Below are positions 23,211-31,424 of a DNA stretch of 64,000 bases, piece after piece. Source of the stretch: an uncultured Collinsella sp. (lineage in GTDB: Bacteria > Actinomycetota > Coriobacteriia > Coriobacteriales > Coriobacteriaceae); contig CAUACA010000001.1 of NCBI GenBank assembly GCA_958427355.1, positions 1-64,000 on the forward strand, read 5' to 3'. The number at the start of each line of letters is the position of its first letter. Within the stretch, counting starts at the first letter, position 1. Both the position numbers and the translations under genes were made by a program. The notes below the pieces were generated by a model. It searched no databases, had not been told where the DNA came from, and saw nothing but the letters and a program-made list of their open reading frames with translations.

Positions 23211-23786
23211 TTAGTTGAGCTTCAGGGCCTTCTGGATGGGCAGATAGAGGGCGCCGACCAGAATGGCGTTAAAGACGGCGGTCATGGCGACGACGGGCAG
23301 CATGGCGGCGGCGAGCTCGCCGACCACGCCGAGCATGGCCATCTTGATGATCATGAAGATGACGCCGGAGACAAAGGTGGTCAGGAAGGTTGCGACAATG
23401 GCGATGGCGGGCTTGACCTGACCGTTCTTGCCAGCGGCGTTGACGATGCCGGCCATGAGCATGGCGGCGATGCCCTCGGCGGCAAAATCGACGAACGGCG
23501 AAGTGGTGGTGATCTGGATCACGGCAGCCGAGATGAGGCCAATAACGAGCGCCTGGCTGATGTTGGGGCGAACGACCAGGATGGTGAGGCAGAAGGCCGA
23601 GATGATGAACTCGGGGCTGATCATGCCGCCCGAGATGCCCGAGATGGCCTTGCCGACGGTGAAGTTGAGGATGAAGCCGGCGGCGAGCAGGATGGCGAGC
23701 AGGACGAGGGCACGGACATCGAGTTTGCCGCGGTCGGCGGTCTGGACGGTGCGGGGCTGAGCGGTGGCGGTGGTGTTCTGAGACAT
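23211..23786 (-). CDS. ECF transporter substrate-binding S component, probably tryptophan-specific
   Basis: The 191-aa protein has a basic N-terminal tail and about six hydrophobic helices (DVRALVLLAILLAAGFILNF, PEFIISAFCLTILVVRPNIS and others), the size and pattern of an ECF S component. It heads the operon with the fused ATPase and EcfT. Specificity is suggested by its leader: a 22-aa peptide with three consecutive Trp codons followed by an attenuator-type terminator, so Trp starvation should raise expression. The start is the ATG at 23786; upstream codons in the same frame cross the terminator and are not coding. Confidence 0.82.
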   Translation of the reverse strand: MSQNTTATAQPRTVQTADRGKLDVRALVLLAILLAAGFILNFTVGKAISGISGGMISPEFIISAFCLTILVVRPNISQALVIGLISAAVIQITTTSPFVDFAAEGIAAMLMAGIVNAAGKNGQVKPAIAIVATFLTTFVSGVIFMIIKMAMLGVVGELAAAMLPVVAMTAVFNAILVGALYLPIQKALKLN

Positions 23787-23832
23787 GGTGAAAATCCTTT
23801 CAAAAAGGGGAGTGTAAGAGAAAAACGGAGGC

Positions 23833-23962
23833 GCGTGATGCGAATGCGATCGGGCTCGAGATAGAAAAAGGCCCCCGGTCGAAACCGGAGGCCTTCCAAT
23901 CACCTAGAGCGCAAAAGCAGGCGTGAGGGACTCACTGTCGACCGATCGTATTCGCATCACGC
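23833..23962 (-). promoter_or_regulatory. Long-range 21-bp pairing enclosing the attenuator
   Basis: On the minus strand, the leader-peptide segment just after the Trp codons (23962-23942) is complementary to a segment downstream of the terminator (23853-23833), with a single mismatch in 21 bp. The terminator hairpin lies in the enclosed loop. This geometry is not the usual 1:2/2:3/3:4 trp attenuator layout. Confidence 0.6.
23864..23894 (-). terminator. Attenuator terminator upstream of the ECF S component
   Basis: On the minus strand AGGCCTCCGGT, loop TTCG, ACCGGGGGCCT (one G-U pair) is followed by a T-run. It lies 38 bases after the leader-peptide stop and about 78 bases before the S-component ATG. 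Confidence 0.85.
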
Positions 23963-24000
23963 CACCACCAGTTGTTGAGAGACTTCATCGTGTTCTTCAT
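23932..24000 (-). CDS. Tryptophan leader peptide, 22 aa with WWW
   Basis: On the minus strand an ATG with a consensus AAAGGAG site 9 bases upstream opens MKNTMKSLNNWWWRDANTIG and stops at 23932. Three consecutive Trp codons followed by an intrinsic terminator are the hallmark of transcription attenuation by ribosome stalling. It should sense charged tRNA-Trp and control the ECF transporter operon. It is too short for routine gene finding. Confidence 0.85.
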   Translation of the reverse strand: MKNTMKSLNNWWWRDANTIGRQ

Positions 24001-24085
24001 GTCGGTGGCTCCTTTCATGATGCCGTGGCGCGGTCGCACCTTGTTGCTGTTGCGCTGCACTATAGCACAGCAAAGTGTGTGCGGG

Positions 24086-24180
24086 GAAATCTTTTTTAAA
24101 AAGATTTCAGGCGGGTTTCCCGCCGGTCAAAAGAGCGGGCTGAGCGGGCGAGGCTGCCATTGCTGCCTTGTCCGCTCAGC
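24086..24180 (-). terminator. Termination region of the C69 dipeptidase gene
   Basis: On the minus strand the first hairpin uses GCTGAGCGG (24180-24172) and CCGCTCAGC (24147-24139) and is followed by CCGCTCTTTTG. A second, GGCGGG-AAA-CCCGCC (24124-24110), is followed by TGAAATCTTTTT. That A/T tract is itself part of an 11-bp palindrome, 24086-24108. A likely -10 for the Trp leader (TATAGT on the minus strand, near 24060) follows. Confidence 0.7.
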
Positions 24181-24187
24181 TAAGACG

Positions 24188-26173
24188 TTACTCCTTATTG
24201 CGACGGTAGAGGAAGTAACCGCCCGCGGAGATGACGGCAACGCCAGCGATGGCGAATGCGGCCACCATGCGGCCATCAAAACGATCGCCAGTGGTGGGCA
24301 GGCCGCCCTTAGTGTTCGTCTTGTTAGTGGTTACCGTGGTCGTGGTGTCGGACTTGCTAGGCTTCTCAGGCTTGGCGGCTGGCTGCTCGGGCTTAGCGGG
24401 CTGCTCGGGCTTAGCGGGCTGCTCGGGGGTACCGGGCTGCTCGGGGGTACCGGGCTGCTCAGGAGTACCAGGCTGCTCGGGAGTGCCGGGCTGATCCGGG
24501 GTGACCGGGTCGGTGGCAAGAGCATCCTTGGCGTAGGTGATGGACACCTTGAGGCCGTTGGTCTCGGTGTTCAGGTCGCTTGGGGTGAAGGGCTGGTCGA
24601 AGTTTTCGGCCTTCTGATAGGCGCGCATCTCCTGGAGCAGTGCCTTGCACTTCTTGTAGGTGTTCTCGGTAGCAGCCTTGCCGGCCTTGTTGGCCAGGGC
24701 AGTGCGGCCCTCGGTGGTCGTCTCGGCCAGCATGGCGGTGTCGACTTCCTTGTTCTGCTCGATGAGCTCGTTCTGGAGCGCATCGAGGTAGGTGCGGACG
24801 CTGATACCAAGGGTGTCAGGGTTCTCAAAGCAGAGCGAGCTGATGTCCATGAGGACGTAGTTGATTGAGTTCTCGGGCTCCTCGTTGTACACGACGTCAG
24901 TCTGTTTGCAGTGATCGAAGGAGACGGTCTGATCGCTGAAGTACGGGCTGACCTCAGTTATCAGAGCGGAGTACAACGGGATGGCGACGGAGTACGCGGC
25001 GCGGGAGAGCATTTCCCACTGGATGGTAGCGACTTCGGGGTCATACCCGCGACGAATCTGGAAGAGGTTGATCTCGGTGTTGCGCTCGCTGCCGATGCAA
25101 TAAACACCATCAGTGTTCGCGTTGAGGCCAGGGACGTTCTCGCCGCGGTTGCCGAAGGCGCGAATCAACTCGAAAGTGCTCCAACCAGACTTGCCAGGCT
25201 TGAAGAACAGGGGCTGGATTTCGCTGACCATGGCTCCCTTTTGGTCAGGTTTTCCTTTCTCCTTTACTGTGATAATGTCGTAATCTGTGCCTTCGGTCAG
25301 CTGACTACCAAAATAATCGCGGCCTTGCACATAGCGGGACCACTGGTTTACGCCGGAATCGGCGAGGCTTTCGCCATACGTTTGGGCGACATCGAATTTG
25401 CCGTCAGCGGAGTATTTGGCGAAACCCTTTTCTTCGGGCATGGATTGGATCTTTTCAGAGTGGAGGCAATTCTCGGTGTCATTGAGGTCGACATCGTAGT
25501 TGAGGCTCCCGATATTAGGGTTGAGCGACGCGACGTCGTCAGCGAGCTTCATGGCGATCCACTGATGGGCGGAAAGTGTGGCGAACAGCCAGGTCTCGTT
25601 GTTGTCGGCTATGATGATCTGGTCGTTGGTGCAGACGCCTTGATCATCGATCAGGCTGCCGAGAAGCTCGACGCCCTCGCGGGCCGTGGCGCTCTCGCCC
25701 AGGATGATGCTGCCGTAACTGTACTCGCCCAGACCCACTTCCTCATCGATGAGGTCTGCTGCAGCGGCCTCCTCGTTATAGGAGGTGCTTAGCGTGGCGG
25801 AGCAGGAGACGCCCTTCTCGTTGATGCCGGCCTCGGAGTAGGCGTCGGTGCGACCCATCCAGTTGGAGGGGTGGTCGCGTACATAGCTGTAGCGATAGGT
25901 AGGCTTGTTCGAAGTGTATTCAAAAGCAGATTCAATCGAGCTGTACTTAAAGCCAGGTTCGTGGGCAGGTTCGATGCCGTAGTGCTTAAGATAGCGCTTG
26001 CCAAAGTCCTCGGCGCGGCCGTAGTACGTGTTGCCGTCCGCCGTGAGCTTGCTGCCCATGTAGATCTGCGTGCAGGCGAGCGCAGACGTCGGCATGGACA
26101 TGATGGTTGCAGCTCCAAAGGCGAGGCCTATGCCAAGCTTTTTGAGCGCGTTGACGGGGTGAGTTTTCCTCAT
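24188..26173 (-). CDS. Sortase-anchored C69-family dipeptidase
   Basis: A 661-aa secreted peptidase of the PepD type, an N-terminal nucleophile hydrolase. The signal peptide ends ...TSALA and Cys34 (ACTQIYMGS) follows directly, so signal cleavage would expose the catalytic Cys. The catalytic domain runs to about residue 510. A helical region follows, then a wall-spanning Pro-rich repeat tract with four PEQPGT units and three PAKPEQ-like units (about 570-615), and a wall-sorting signal: LPTTG at 625-629, hydrophobic helix, RRNKE tail. It should be covalently anchored by sortase and digest peptides outside the cell. It is transcribed alone. Confidence 0.92.
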   Translation of the reverse strand: MRKTHPVNALKKLGIGLAFGAATIMSMPTSALACTQIYMGSKLTADGNTYYGRAEDFGKRYLKHYGIEPAHEPGFKYSSIESAFEYTSNKPTYRYSYVRDHPSNWMGRTDAYSEAGINEKGVSCSATLSTSYNEEAAAADLIDEEVGLGEYSYGSIILGESATAREGVELLGSLIDDQGVCTNDQIIIADNNETWLFATLSAHQWIAMKLADDVASLNPNIGSLNYDVDLNDTENCLHSEKIQSMPEEKGFAKYSADGKFDVAQTYGESLADSGVNQWSRYVQGRDYFGSQLTEGTDYDIITVKEKGKPDQKGAMVSEIQPLFFKPGKSGWSTFELIRAFGNRGENVPGLNANTDGVYCIGSERNTEINLFQIRRGYDPEVATIQWEMLSRAAYSVAIPLYSALITEVSPYFSDQTVSFDHCKQTDVVYNEEPENSINYVLMDISSLCFENPDTLGISVRTYLDALQNELIEQNKEVDTAMLAETTTEGRTALANKAGKAATENTYKKCKALLQEMRAYQKAENFDQPFTPSDLNTETNGLKVSITYAKDALATDPVTPDQPGTPEQPGTPEQPGTPEQPGTPEQPAKPEQPAKPEQPAAKPEKPSKSDTTTTVTTNKTNTKGGLPTTGDRFDGRMVAAFAIAGVAVISAGGYFLYRRNKE

Positions 26174-26318
26174 TTTCCCTCCCAGCGTGCGAAAGCTCTC
26201 CGTTGCCAGAGAGCTTCAGCCAATAAAGACACCCCATTAGCGTAACGAACTGGAAACACTATTCATCTATGAAAGAAACTTACTCGATAAGCGTAATGAA
26301 ATATGCGATGAGTGGTTA

Positions 26319-26347
26319 ATTATACTCGGTTTGTAGCTTTACTTTAA
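26319..26347 (-). promoter_or_regulatory. Promoter of the C69 dipeptidase gene
   Basis: On the minus strand TTAAAG and TATAAT are 17 bases apart, leaving a leader of about 140 bases. The leader holds direct repeats AGCGTAAC/AGCGTAAT and an 8-bp hairpin AAGCTCTC/GAGAGCTT (26193-26216) just before the GGGAGG ribosome-binding site. Confidence 0.65.
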
Positions 26348-26408
26348 TAAAGACGTCCTGCAATTACCGTACCTGAATAAAGCGCCTTGCACGGGGCGCA
26401 AAGAAAAT

Positions 26409-26443
26409 CCCCCGCTGTTTGGCAAATGCATAAACAGCAGGGG
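26409..26443 (-). terminator. Terminator of the lipid kinase/small peptide operon
   Basis: On the minus strand CCCCTGCTGTTT pairs with AAACAGCGGGG (one bulge) and is followed by ATTTTCTTT. The 26174-26479 stretch otherwise holds only this terminator and the dipeptidase promoter and leader. Confidence 0.8.
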
Positions 26444-26479
26444 AGACGATAATTGGATGAATATCATACCAATGTGGAA

Positions 26480-26572
26480 TTACTTCTTCCGGCGGTGGAT
26501 CACGTTGATCGCATAGCCGACGAGCATGGCCAAAACGATGATGATAAAGCCGAGTAGGGGATTGTCGTTCAT
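26480..26572 (-). CDS. 30-aa single-pass membrane peptide
   Basis: On the minus strand an ATG overlapping the stop of the lipid kinase gene (ATGA) opens MNDNPLLGFIIIVLAMLVGY and ends in a basic RRKK tail. Half of the peptide is one hydrophobic helix and the tail predicts an inside C-terminus. AGGAGG lies five bases before the ATG, inside the kinase gene. Coupled translation, a good ribosome-binding site and the terminator right after support a real gene. Function is unknown; it may be a small partner or regulator of the kinase. Confidence 0.7.
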   Translation of the reverse strand: MNDNPLLGFIIIVLAMLVGYAINVIHRRKK

Positions 26573-27498
26573 AGGGTCCTCCTATTTCCGAGCGGGGAGA
26601 ATTCGTCGACGATGAGGTCGAGGCATTGCGGAAGCGCGCGGGCTCCAAAGACGCCCGAATTGCTGGAGATAATCTCGCCATCGAACTGCATGCCCAGCGA
26701 CGGGGTGCAGGTGATCTTGGCTTCCTTGGTCTGGATGATCTTGAACTGCGGGCGGCCGAGTACCTTGCCGGCGGGGTCGAGTGCGGCGGTGATCACAGTC
26801 GGTAGAAGCTGCACAGTTTTTACGGGTTCGATGACCGCAATGTCGACCATGCCATCGTTCATACGGCAGTCGGGGAACAGGTTGATGTCGTTTTGGATGA
26901 CCGAGGTGTTGCCGGCCATGCAGCAGATGCCGTCGAGCTCCTCGACAATGCCGTCATGCTCAATCGTAAAGTGCGCCACCGTGGGATTGGGCGTGGCGAG
27001 CGCGGAGAGGAAGTAAGCGATCTCGCCGATGTCGTTTTTGGTGGGGGCGGCCTTCATCATGATCTCGGCGTCGAAGCCCGAGCCGGCGATGATGATAAAG
27101 CCGTGGCGCTTCTCGTTGCCGTTCTCGTCGAGCCAAAAGAGCTCACCCATGTCGACTTTGACCGTGCGACCGGCACGGCAGGCCTTGGCGAGCGCCGCTG
27201 CCTCGGGGGCATTGCCGATGTTGTTGAAGAACAGGCAGGCCGTACCGGAGGGGAAGACGAGCGTGGGGACACCGCATCCGCGCATCTGGTCGAGCACGTT
27301 GGAGACAGTGCCGTCGCCGCCCGAAACGACCACGCGGTCAAACTCGCGCACGTCTGCCACGGCGTCCTCGGGTTCCATGCCATCGCCGATAAAGCGCATC
27401 ACGACCTCGTCGCCGCCCTGTGCAAGGGCGTGCGTGAATGCGAAGATTTCATCTGAGCTGGGGCCCGATGCCGGGTTGTGGATGATAAGGCAGCGCAT
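26569..27498 (-). CDS. Diacylglycerol/lipid kinase family protein
   Basis: The 309-aa protein belongs to the DagK/YegS-type lipid kinases, which phosphorylate diacylglycerol or related lipids with ATP. The N-terminal nucleotide-binding half has HNPASG and VVVSGGDGTVSNVLDQM (the GGDGT motif, about residues 58-75) and FPSGTACLF. The C-terminal beta-sandwich carries GFDAEIM, DGMVDIAVI and MQFDGE. The start is the ATG after ACGGGAACG. Its stop codon overlaps the ATG of a 30-aa membrane peptide. Confidence 0.87.
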   Translation of the reverse strand: MRCLIIHNPASGPSSDEIFAFTHALAQGGDEVVMRFIGDGMEPEDAVADVREFDRVVVSGGDGTVSNVLDQMRGCGVPTLVFPSGTACLFFNNIGNAPEAAALAKACRAGRTVKVDMGELFWLDENGNEKRHGFIIIAGSGFDAEIMMKAAPTKNDIGEIAYFLSALATPNPTVAHFTIEHDGIVEELDGICCMAGNTSVIQNDINLFPDCRMNDGMVDIAVIEPVKTVQLLPTVITAALDPAGKVLGRPQFKIIQTKEAKITCTPSLGMQFDGEIISSNSGVFGARALPQCLDLIVDEFSPLGNRRTL

Positions 27499-27596
27499 AC
27501 TTACGTTCCCGTTCTGTGACTAACCGAGTATAGTTGTAAGGCAATGCCGATATCCTACCCGTGTTTTTCGGGCCTAACCTTATTCGATGGGTTGAT

Positions 27597-28730
27597 ATGT
27601 ACATTTCCACACATCAGGCTCTACTCGACTTTTGCCAGCGCGCCCGTGAGTTCGACGCGATTGCCGTCGATACCGAGTTTTTGCGCGAGCGCACGTTCCA
27701 TCCGCGTCTATGTTTGGTTCAGATTGCCACCCCTGCTGAGAGCGTCGCGGTCGATCCCCTGGTAATCGACGACCTATCGCCGCTGGCCGAGCTTATGGCC
27801 GACGAGAGCGTGACCAAGGTCTTCCACGCGTGCTCGCAGGATATGGAGGTCATGCTCCATACCGTGGGCGTGCTGCCACGACCGATTTTCGATACGCAGG
27901 TCGCCGCCGCCTTTTTGGGCGAGCGCCAGCAGATTTCGTATGGCGCGCTTGTTCAGACGTTCTGCGGCGTATCGCTGCCCAAGACCGAGTCACTGACCGA
28001 CTGGTCGCGCCGCCCGCTGACCGATAAGCAGATTGAGTATGCGATCGATGACGTCAAGTACCTGATCGTCGCCTATACCGAGATGATGAGCCGCCTGCGC
28101 GAGCTGGGCCGTGTGGACTGGGTGCTCGACGAGCTGCGCCCGCTGGCTGACGAGTCGCACTATCGCGCCGATCGCCACGAGGCGTTCCGCAAGGTCAAGC
28201 GCATCAATTCGTGCAGCCGTCATCAGCTGGGTATCGCGCGCGAGCTCGCCGCCTGGCGCGAGGACCGCGCCGAGCGGCGCAACATCCCACGCAAGTGGGT
28301 CATGTCCGACGACACGCTGCTAGCGCTCGTTAAGCGCAATCCCGTGCGCGTTGAGGAGTTCCGTAGCATTCGCGGTACCGATCAATTGGGGGAGCGCGAC
28401 GTGGACGGTGCGCTCATGGCCATCAAGCGCGGTGCGAGCTGTCCGCACGATCGCCTGCCGCTCTTGGTGCGCGGACATCGTCAGATTTCGCCGGAGCTGG
28501 AGAGCGTGACTGACCTTATGTATGCGCTTATCCGCCTGGTTGCCGAGCGCTCAGGCGTTGCGACCTCGGTTATTGCCTCGCGCGATGACCTGGCCGACTA
28601 CATTGAGCATCCCGAGCAGAGCCGCCTGCGCGAAGGTTGGCGCTTTGAGCTTGTGGGCTCGCGCCTGGACGATCTGCTTTCCGGCAATATGGGGTTGACG
28701 GTGAAGGACGGCAAAATCGAGCTCCTGTAG
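27597..28730 (+). CDS. rnd: Ribonuclease D-type 3'-5' exonuclease
   Basis: The 377-aa protein has a DEDD exonuclease domain (AVDTEFLRERTFHPRLCLVQI, FHACSQDMEVM, and YAIDDVKYLIVAYTEM) followed by an HRDC region (about 210-290; ELAAWREDRAERRNIPRKWVMSDDTLL). RNase D trims tRNA 3' ends. The ATG at 27597 is preferred; the frame is open 12 codons further up but without a better site. Transcribed divergently from the lipid kinase gene, its promoter is in the short gap 27499-27596. Confidence 0.9.
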   Translation: MYISTHQALLDFCQRAREFDAIAVDTEFLRERTFHPRLCLVQIATPAESVAVDPLVIDDLSPLAELMADESVTKVFHACSQDMEVMLHTVGVLPRPIFDTQVAAAFLGERQQISYGALVQTFCGVSLPKTESLTDWSRRPLTDKQIEYAIDDVKYLIVAYTEMMSRLRELGRVDWVLDELRPLADESHYRADRHEAFRKVKRINSCSRHQLGIARELAAWREDRAERRNIPRKWVMSDDTLLALVKRNPVRVEEFRSIRGTDQLGERDVDGALMAIKRGASCPHDRLPLLVRGHRQISPELESVTDLMYALIRLVAERSGVATSVIASRDDLADYIEHPEQSRLREGWRFELVGSRLDDLLSGNMGLTVKDGKIELL

Positions 28731-28794
28731 GGAAGCCTAGCCGGTTGAGTGGGTAAAATGCCTCCAACGTGTAACTCGACTCGGAGGAATTCGC

Positions 28795-29499
28795 ATGCCT
28801 TATTACTATGGATACGGCTTTGGCATCGACCCGCTGTACCTGCTGGTTGTTCTTGTCTGCACGGTGCTTGGCCTTGCCGCACAGAACTATATCAACTCGA
28901 CGTACAAAACCTGGTCCAAGGTTCGCTCGGACGGCGATACGGGTGCCACAGTCGCTCGCCGCATGCTCGATGCCAACGGTTGTAGCGCCGTGGGTATCAA
29001 GGGTGTCGCTGGCGAGCTCACCGACCATTACAACCCGCAGGACAACAACCTGTATCTGTCGGATGCCAACCGTTCGGGCGGTTCGGTCGCAAGCGTTGCC
29101 GTCGCCTGCCACGAGGCAGGCCATGCCGCCCAGCGTCAAAGCGGCTATGCCATGATGAAAGTGCGTACCGCCCTCGTGCCGGTCGTCAACTTTACCCAGA
29201 ACACCTGGACCATCGTGCTACTCTTGGGCCTGTTTATGAACATTGCCGGGCTCACGACCCTCGCGTTGATCTTCTTCTCGTTTAGTGTGCTGTTCCAACT
29301 CGTTACGTTGCCTGTCGAGATTGACGCCAGCCGACGTGCTGTGGCGTACATCGAGCAGTCGGGCATGAGCTCCAAGCAGGTCAACGGCGCCAAGAAGGTA
29401 CTGACGGCAGCCGCGCTTACCTATGTGGCTGCAGCGCTCACTTCGATCATTCAGTTGCTCTACCTTATGGCTCGCTACAACAGAAACTCCAACCGATAA
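28795..29499 (+). CDS. Membrane zinc metallopeptidase (YugP-like)
   Basis: The 234-aa protein has an N-terminal hydrophobic helix (about 12-30), a soluble loop ending in the zinc-binding motif CHEAGHAAQ (about residue 105), and two or three further hydrophobic helices (about 128-170 and 205-228). This is the neutral zinc metallopeptidase group with YugP as model. The substrate is unknown. The ATG follows CGGAGGAATTCGC. The gene stands between rnd and xseA on the same strand. Confidence 0.88.
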   Translation: MPYYYGYGFGIDPLYLLVVLVCTVLGLAAQNYINSTYKTWSKVRSDGDTGATVARRMLDANGCSAVGIKGVAGELTDHYNPQDNNLYLSDANRSGGSVASVAVACHEAGHAAQRQSGYAMMKVRTALVPVVNFTQNTWTIVLLLGLFMNIAGLTTLALIFFSFSVLFQLVTLPVEIDASRRAVAYIEQSGMSSKQVNGAKKVLTAAALTYVAAALTSIIQLLYLMARYNRNSNR

Positions 29500-29515
29500 C
29501 AAATGGGACAGGCAG

Positions 29516-29545
29516 GCGCCGCGGGGATTCGTGTCCTCGCGGCGC
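29516..29545 (+). terminator. Hairpin after the metallopeptidase gene
   Basis: A 12-bp stem GCGCCGCGGGGA/TCCTCGCGGCGC (one G-U pair) with a six-base loop lacks a T-run. GGGACAGG just before it (29505) matches the short intergenic repeat seen elsewhere. Confidence 0.5.
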
Positions 29546-29614
29546 TGTACTATGTGTTGGACTTAATTTCGCACGGGGCCGGAGCCTCTGTGCTCGATAA
29601 CGAAAGGAGGCTGC

Positions 29615-31066
29615 GTGGCAGGCTGGAACCTAACCGGTAATGCCGTTTCCGCCGAGTTCGACGGTTCGGACGAGCAAGAGCGCAAGGAGCTCAGCGTGAG
29701 CCAGGCGGTGGAGATCGCCGCCGGTGCGCTCGATGCCATTCCGCAGCTGAGCGTCTTGGGCGAGGTCACGGGTTTTCGTGGTCCTAACGCCCGAAGCGGC
29801 CACTGCTATTTCCAGATCAAGGACGATTCGGCCGCCGTTGACTGCATCATTTGGAAGGGTGCCTATCTCAAGCGCACGTTCGATCTGCGCGACGGTATGC
29901 AGGTGAGCTTTAAGGGCAGCTTCAATCTCTATAAGGCTACGGGCCGCATGAGCTTTGTCGCTCGCTCGTTTTCGCTGGCGGGGGAGGGTCTGCTGCGTCA
30001 ACAAGTGGCGCAACTGGCCGAAAAGCTACGCCGTGAGGGTCTGATGGACGAAGCGCGCAAGCGCCGCATCCCGGTGTTCTGCTCCCGCGTGGCGGTCGTC
30101 ACCTCGCTTTCGGGTGCCGTAATCGACGACGTCAAGCGCACATTGCGTCGTCGCAACCCGCTCGTCGAGCTCGTCTGCGTGGGTGCCAAGGTACAAGGCG
30201 AGGGTGCGCCGACAGAGCTCATTGAGGGCCTGCGCCGCGCCGCTTCCATTACGCCGGCGCCCGACTGTATTTTGTTGGTGCGCGGCGGCGGCTCCTTTGA
30301 GGACCTCATGACCTTTAATGACGAGGAGCTTGCCCGCGCGGTGGCGGCTTGTCCCGTGCCCGTGGTGACCGGCATTGGCCATGAGCCCGATACCTCGATT
30401 TGCGACATGGTGAGCGACCGTCGCGCCTCCACGCCTACGGCGGCGGCCGAATCGGTGGCGCCGGCTATGACGGAGTTGGCCGATGTGCTCGAGGCGCGCT
30501 ATCAACGTCTGGGTGCTGCGATGGCATCGATGATTGGGTCGGCCCAGGTCGACCTGGAGATGCTCGATCAGCGCGGTCGCCGTGCCTGGGATACCTATAC
30601 GGCTCGCTTGGGCGATGCGCTCGATGCGGCTGCGTGCCGCCCGTGCCTCAACGACCCAACGTTTATGGTTGAGCGTCGCGAGTCTGAGCTTGCCCTGACG
30701 GCCGATCGTTTGTCCGGCGCCATAACGCGTTCGGTTGGGGCATTCCGCTCCAACTTTGAGCGTCTGCCCGAGCGCTTGATCGCAAGCACCTCAGGACTCG
30801 ATGGCAAGCGCCATGCGCTCACGCTCGCAAGCTCCCGCCTGGAGCATCAGGGGCGCACGATGCTCAACAAGCCAGCATCCGACCTGGGCCGTGCGGCAGC
30901 CTCGCTCGATGCCCTGTCGCCGCTCAAGGTGCTTGCCCGTGGTTATTCCATCGCGTACAGCGATGATGGGGTGGCCACGAGCGCCAAGACCTTTAAGCCC
31001 GGTGACGCCATTCGCGTGCGCATGGCAGACGGCAACGTGGCGGCAACGGTCGATACGGTCGAGTAG
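29615..31066 (+). CDS. xseA: Exodeoxyribonuclease VII large subunit
   Basis: The 483-aa catalytic subunit of exonuclease VII degrades single-stranded DNA. The N-terminal OB-fold (about 15-125; LSVLGEVTGFRGPNARSGHCYFQIKDD) is followed by the catalytic region with VVTSLSGAVIDDVKRTLRRRNP, LVRGGGSFEDLMTFNDEELARAV and GIGHEPDTSICDMVSDRRASTPTAAAE, then a long helical C-terminal part. The start is a GTG 6-8 bases after AAAGGAGG. xseB follows after 42 bases. Confidence 0.95.
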   Translation: MAGWNLTGNAVSAEFDGSDEQERKELSVSQAVEIAAGALDAIPQLSVLGEVTGFRGPNARSGHCYFQIKDDSAAVDCIIWKGAYLKRTFDLRDGMQVSFKGSFNLYKATGRMSFVARSFSLAGEGLLRQQVAQLAEKLRREGLMDEARKRRIPVFCSRVAVVTSLSGAVIDDVKRTLRRRNPLVELVCVGAKVQGEGAPTELIEGLRRAASITPAPDCILLVRGGGSFEDLMTFNDEELARAVAACPVPVVTGIGHEPDTSICDMVSDRRASTPTAAAESVAPAMTELADVLEARYQRLGAAMASMIGSAQVDLEMLDQRGRRAWDTYTARLGDALDAAACRPCLNDPTFMVERRESELALTADRLSGAITRSVGAFRSNFERLPERLIASTSGLDGKRHALTLASSRLEHQGRTMLNKPASDLGRAAASLDALSPLKVLARGYSIAYSDDGVATSAKTFKPGDAIRVRMADGNVAATVDTVE

Positions 31067-31108
31067 GCCGCGTTTCATAGCGATAAACCTTTAGGAAAGG
31101 AAACAGAT

Positions 31109-31375
31109 ATGGCAGAGAAGACCCCGGTCGAGCAGCTTACGTACAAGCAGGCTTCACAGGAGTTGGAGCTCATCATCCGCAGCTTGGAGTCGGGTGATAT
31201 GGAGCTCGAGGAGTCGCTTGAGAGCTATACCCGCGGCGTCGAGCTCCTCAAGAGCCTGCGTACCCGCTTGTCCGATGCCGAGCAGAAGGTCTCGGTGCTC
31301 CTGAAGGACGTCGACGGCAACGACGTGCTCGCCGACGGCGAAGCCGCCAACACCGACGACAACCTTTCGTTCTAA
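31109..31375 (+). CDS. xseB: Exodeoxyribonuclease VII small subunit
   Basis: The 88-aa protein has the helical hairpin of XseB (YKQASQELELIIRSLESGDMELEESLESYTRGVELL) followed by an acidic tail. It binds XseA to form the multi-subunit exonuclease. AGGAAAGGAAACAGAT precedes the ATG. It lies directly downstream of xseA, the usual order. Confidence 0.95.
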   Translation: MAEKTPVEQLTYKQASQELELIIRSLESGDMELEESLESYTRGVELLKSLRTRLSDAEQKVSVLLKDVDGNDVLADGEAANTDDNLSF

Positions 31376-31424
31376 CCATCCCGACCAAATATAATTACCT
31401 TGGTCTGTGAGAAAGGAACCAACC

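Noticed and set aside
24374..24500. Tandem repeats resembling a minisatellite or CRISPR-like array
   Set aside because: They are in-frame PEQPGT repeats of the wall-spanning region of the LPXTG protein; no spacers.
26174..26479. Possible hidden gene in the gap after the lipid kinase operon
   Set aside because: Only a terminator, a promoter and a leader hairpin are seen; no frame with a ribosome-binding site.
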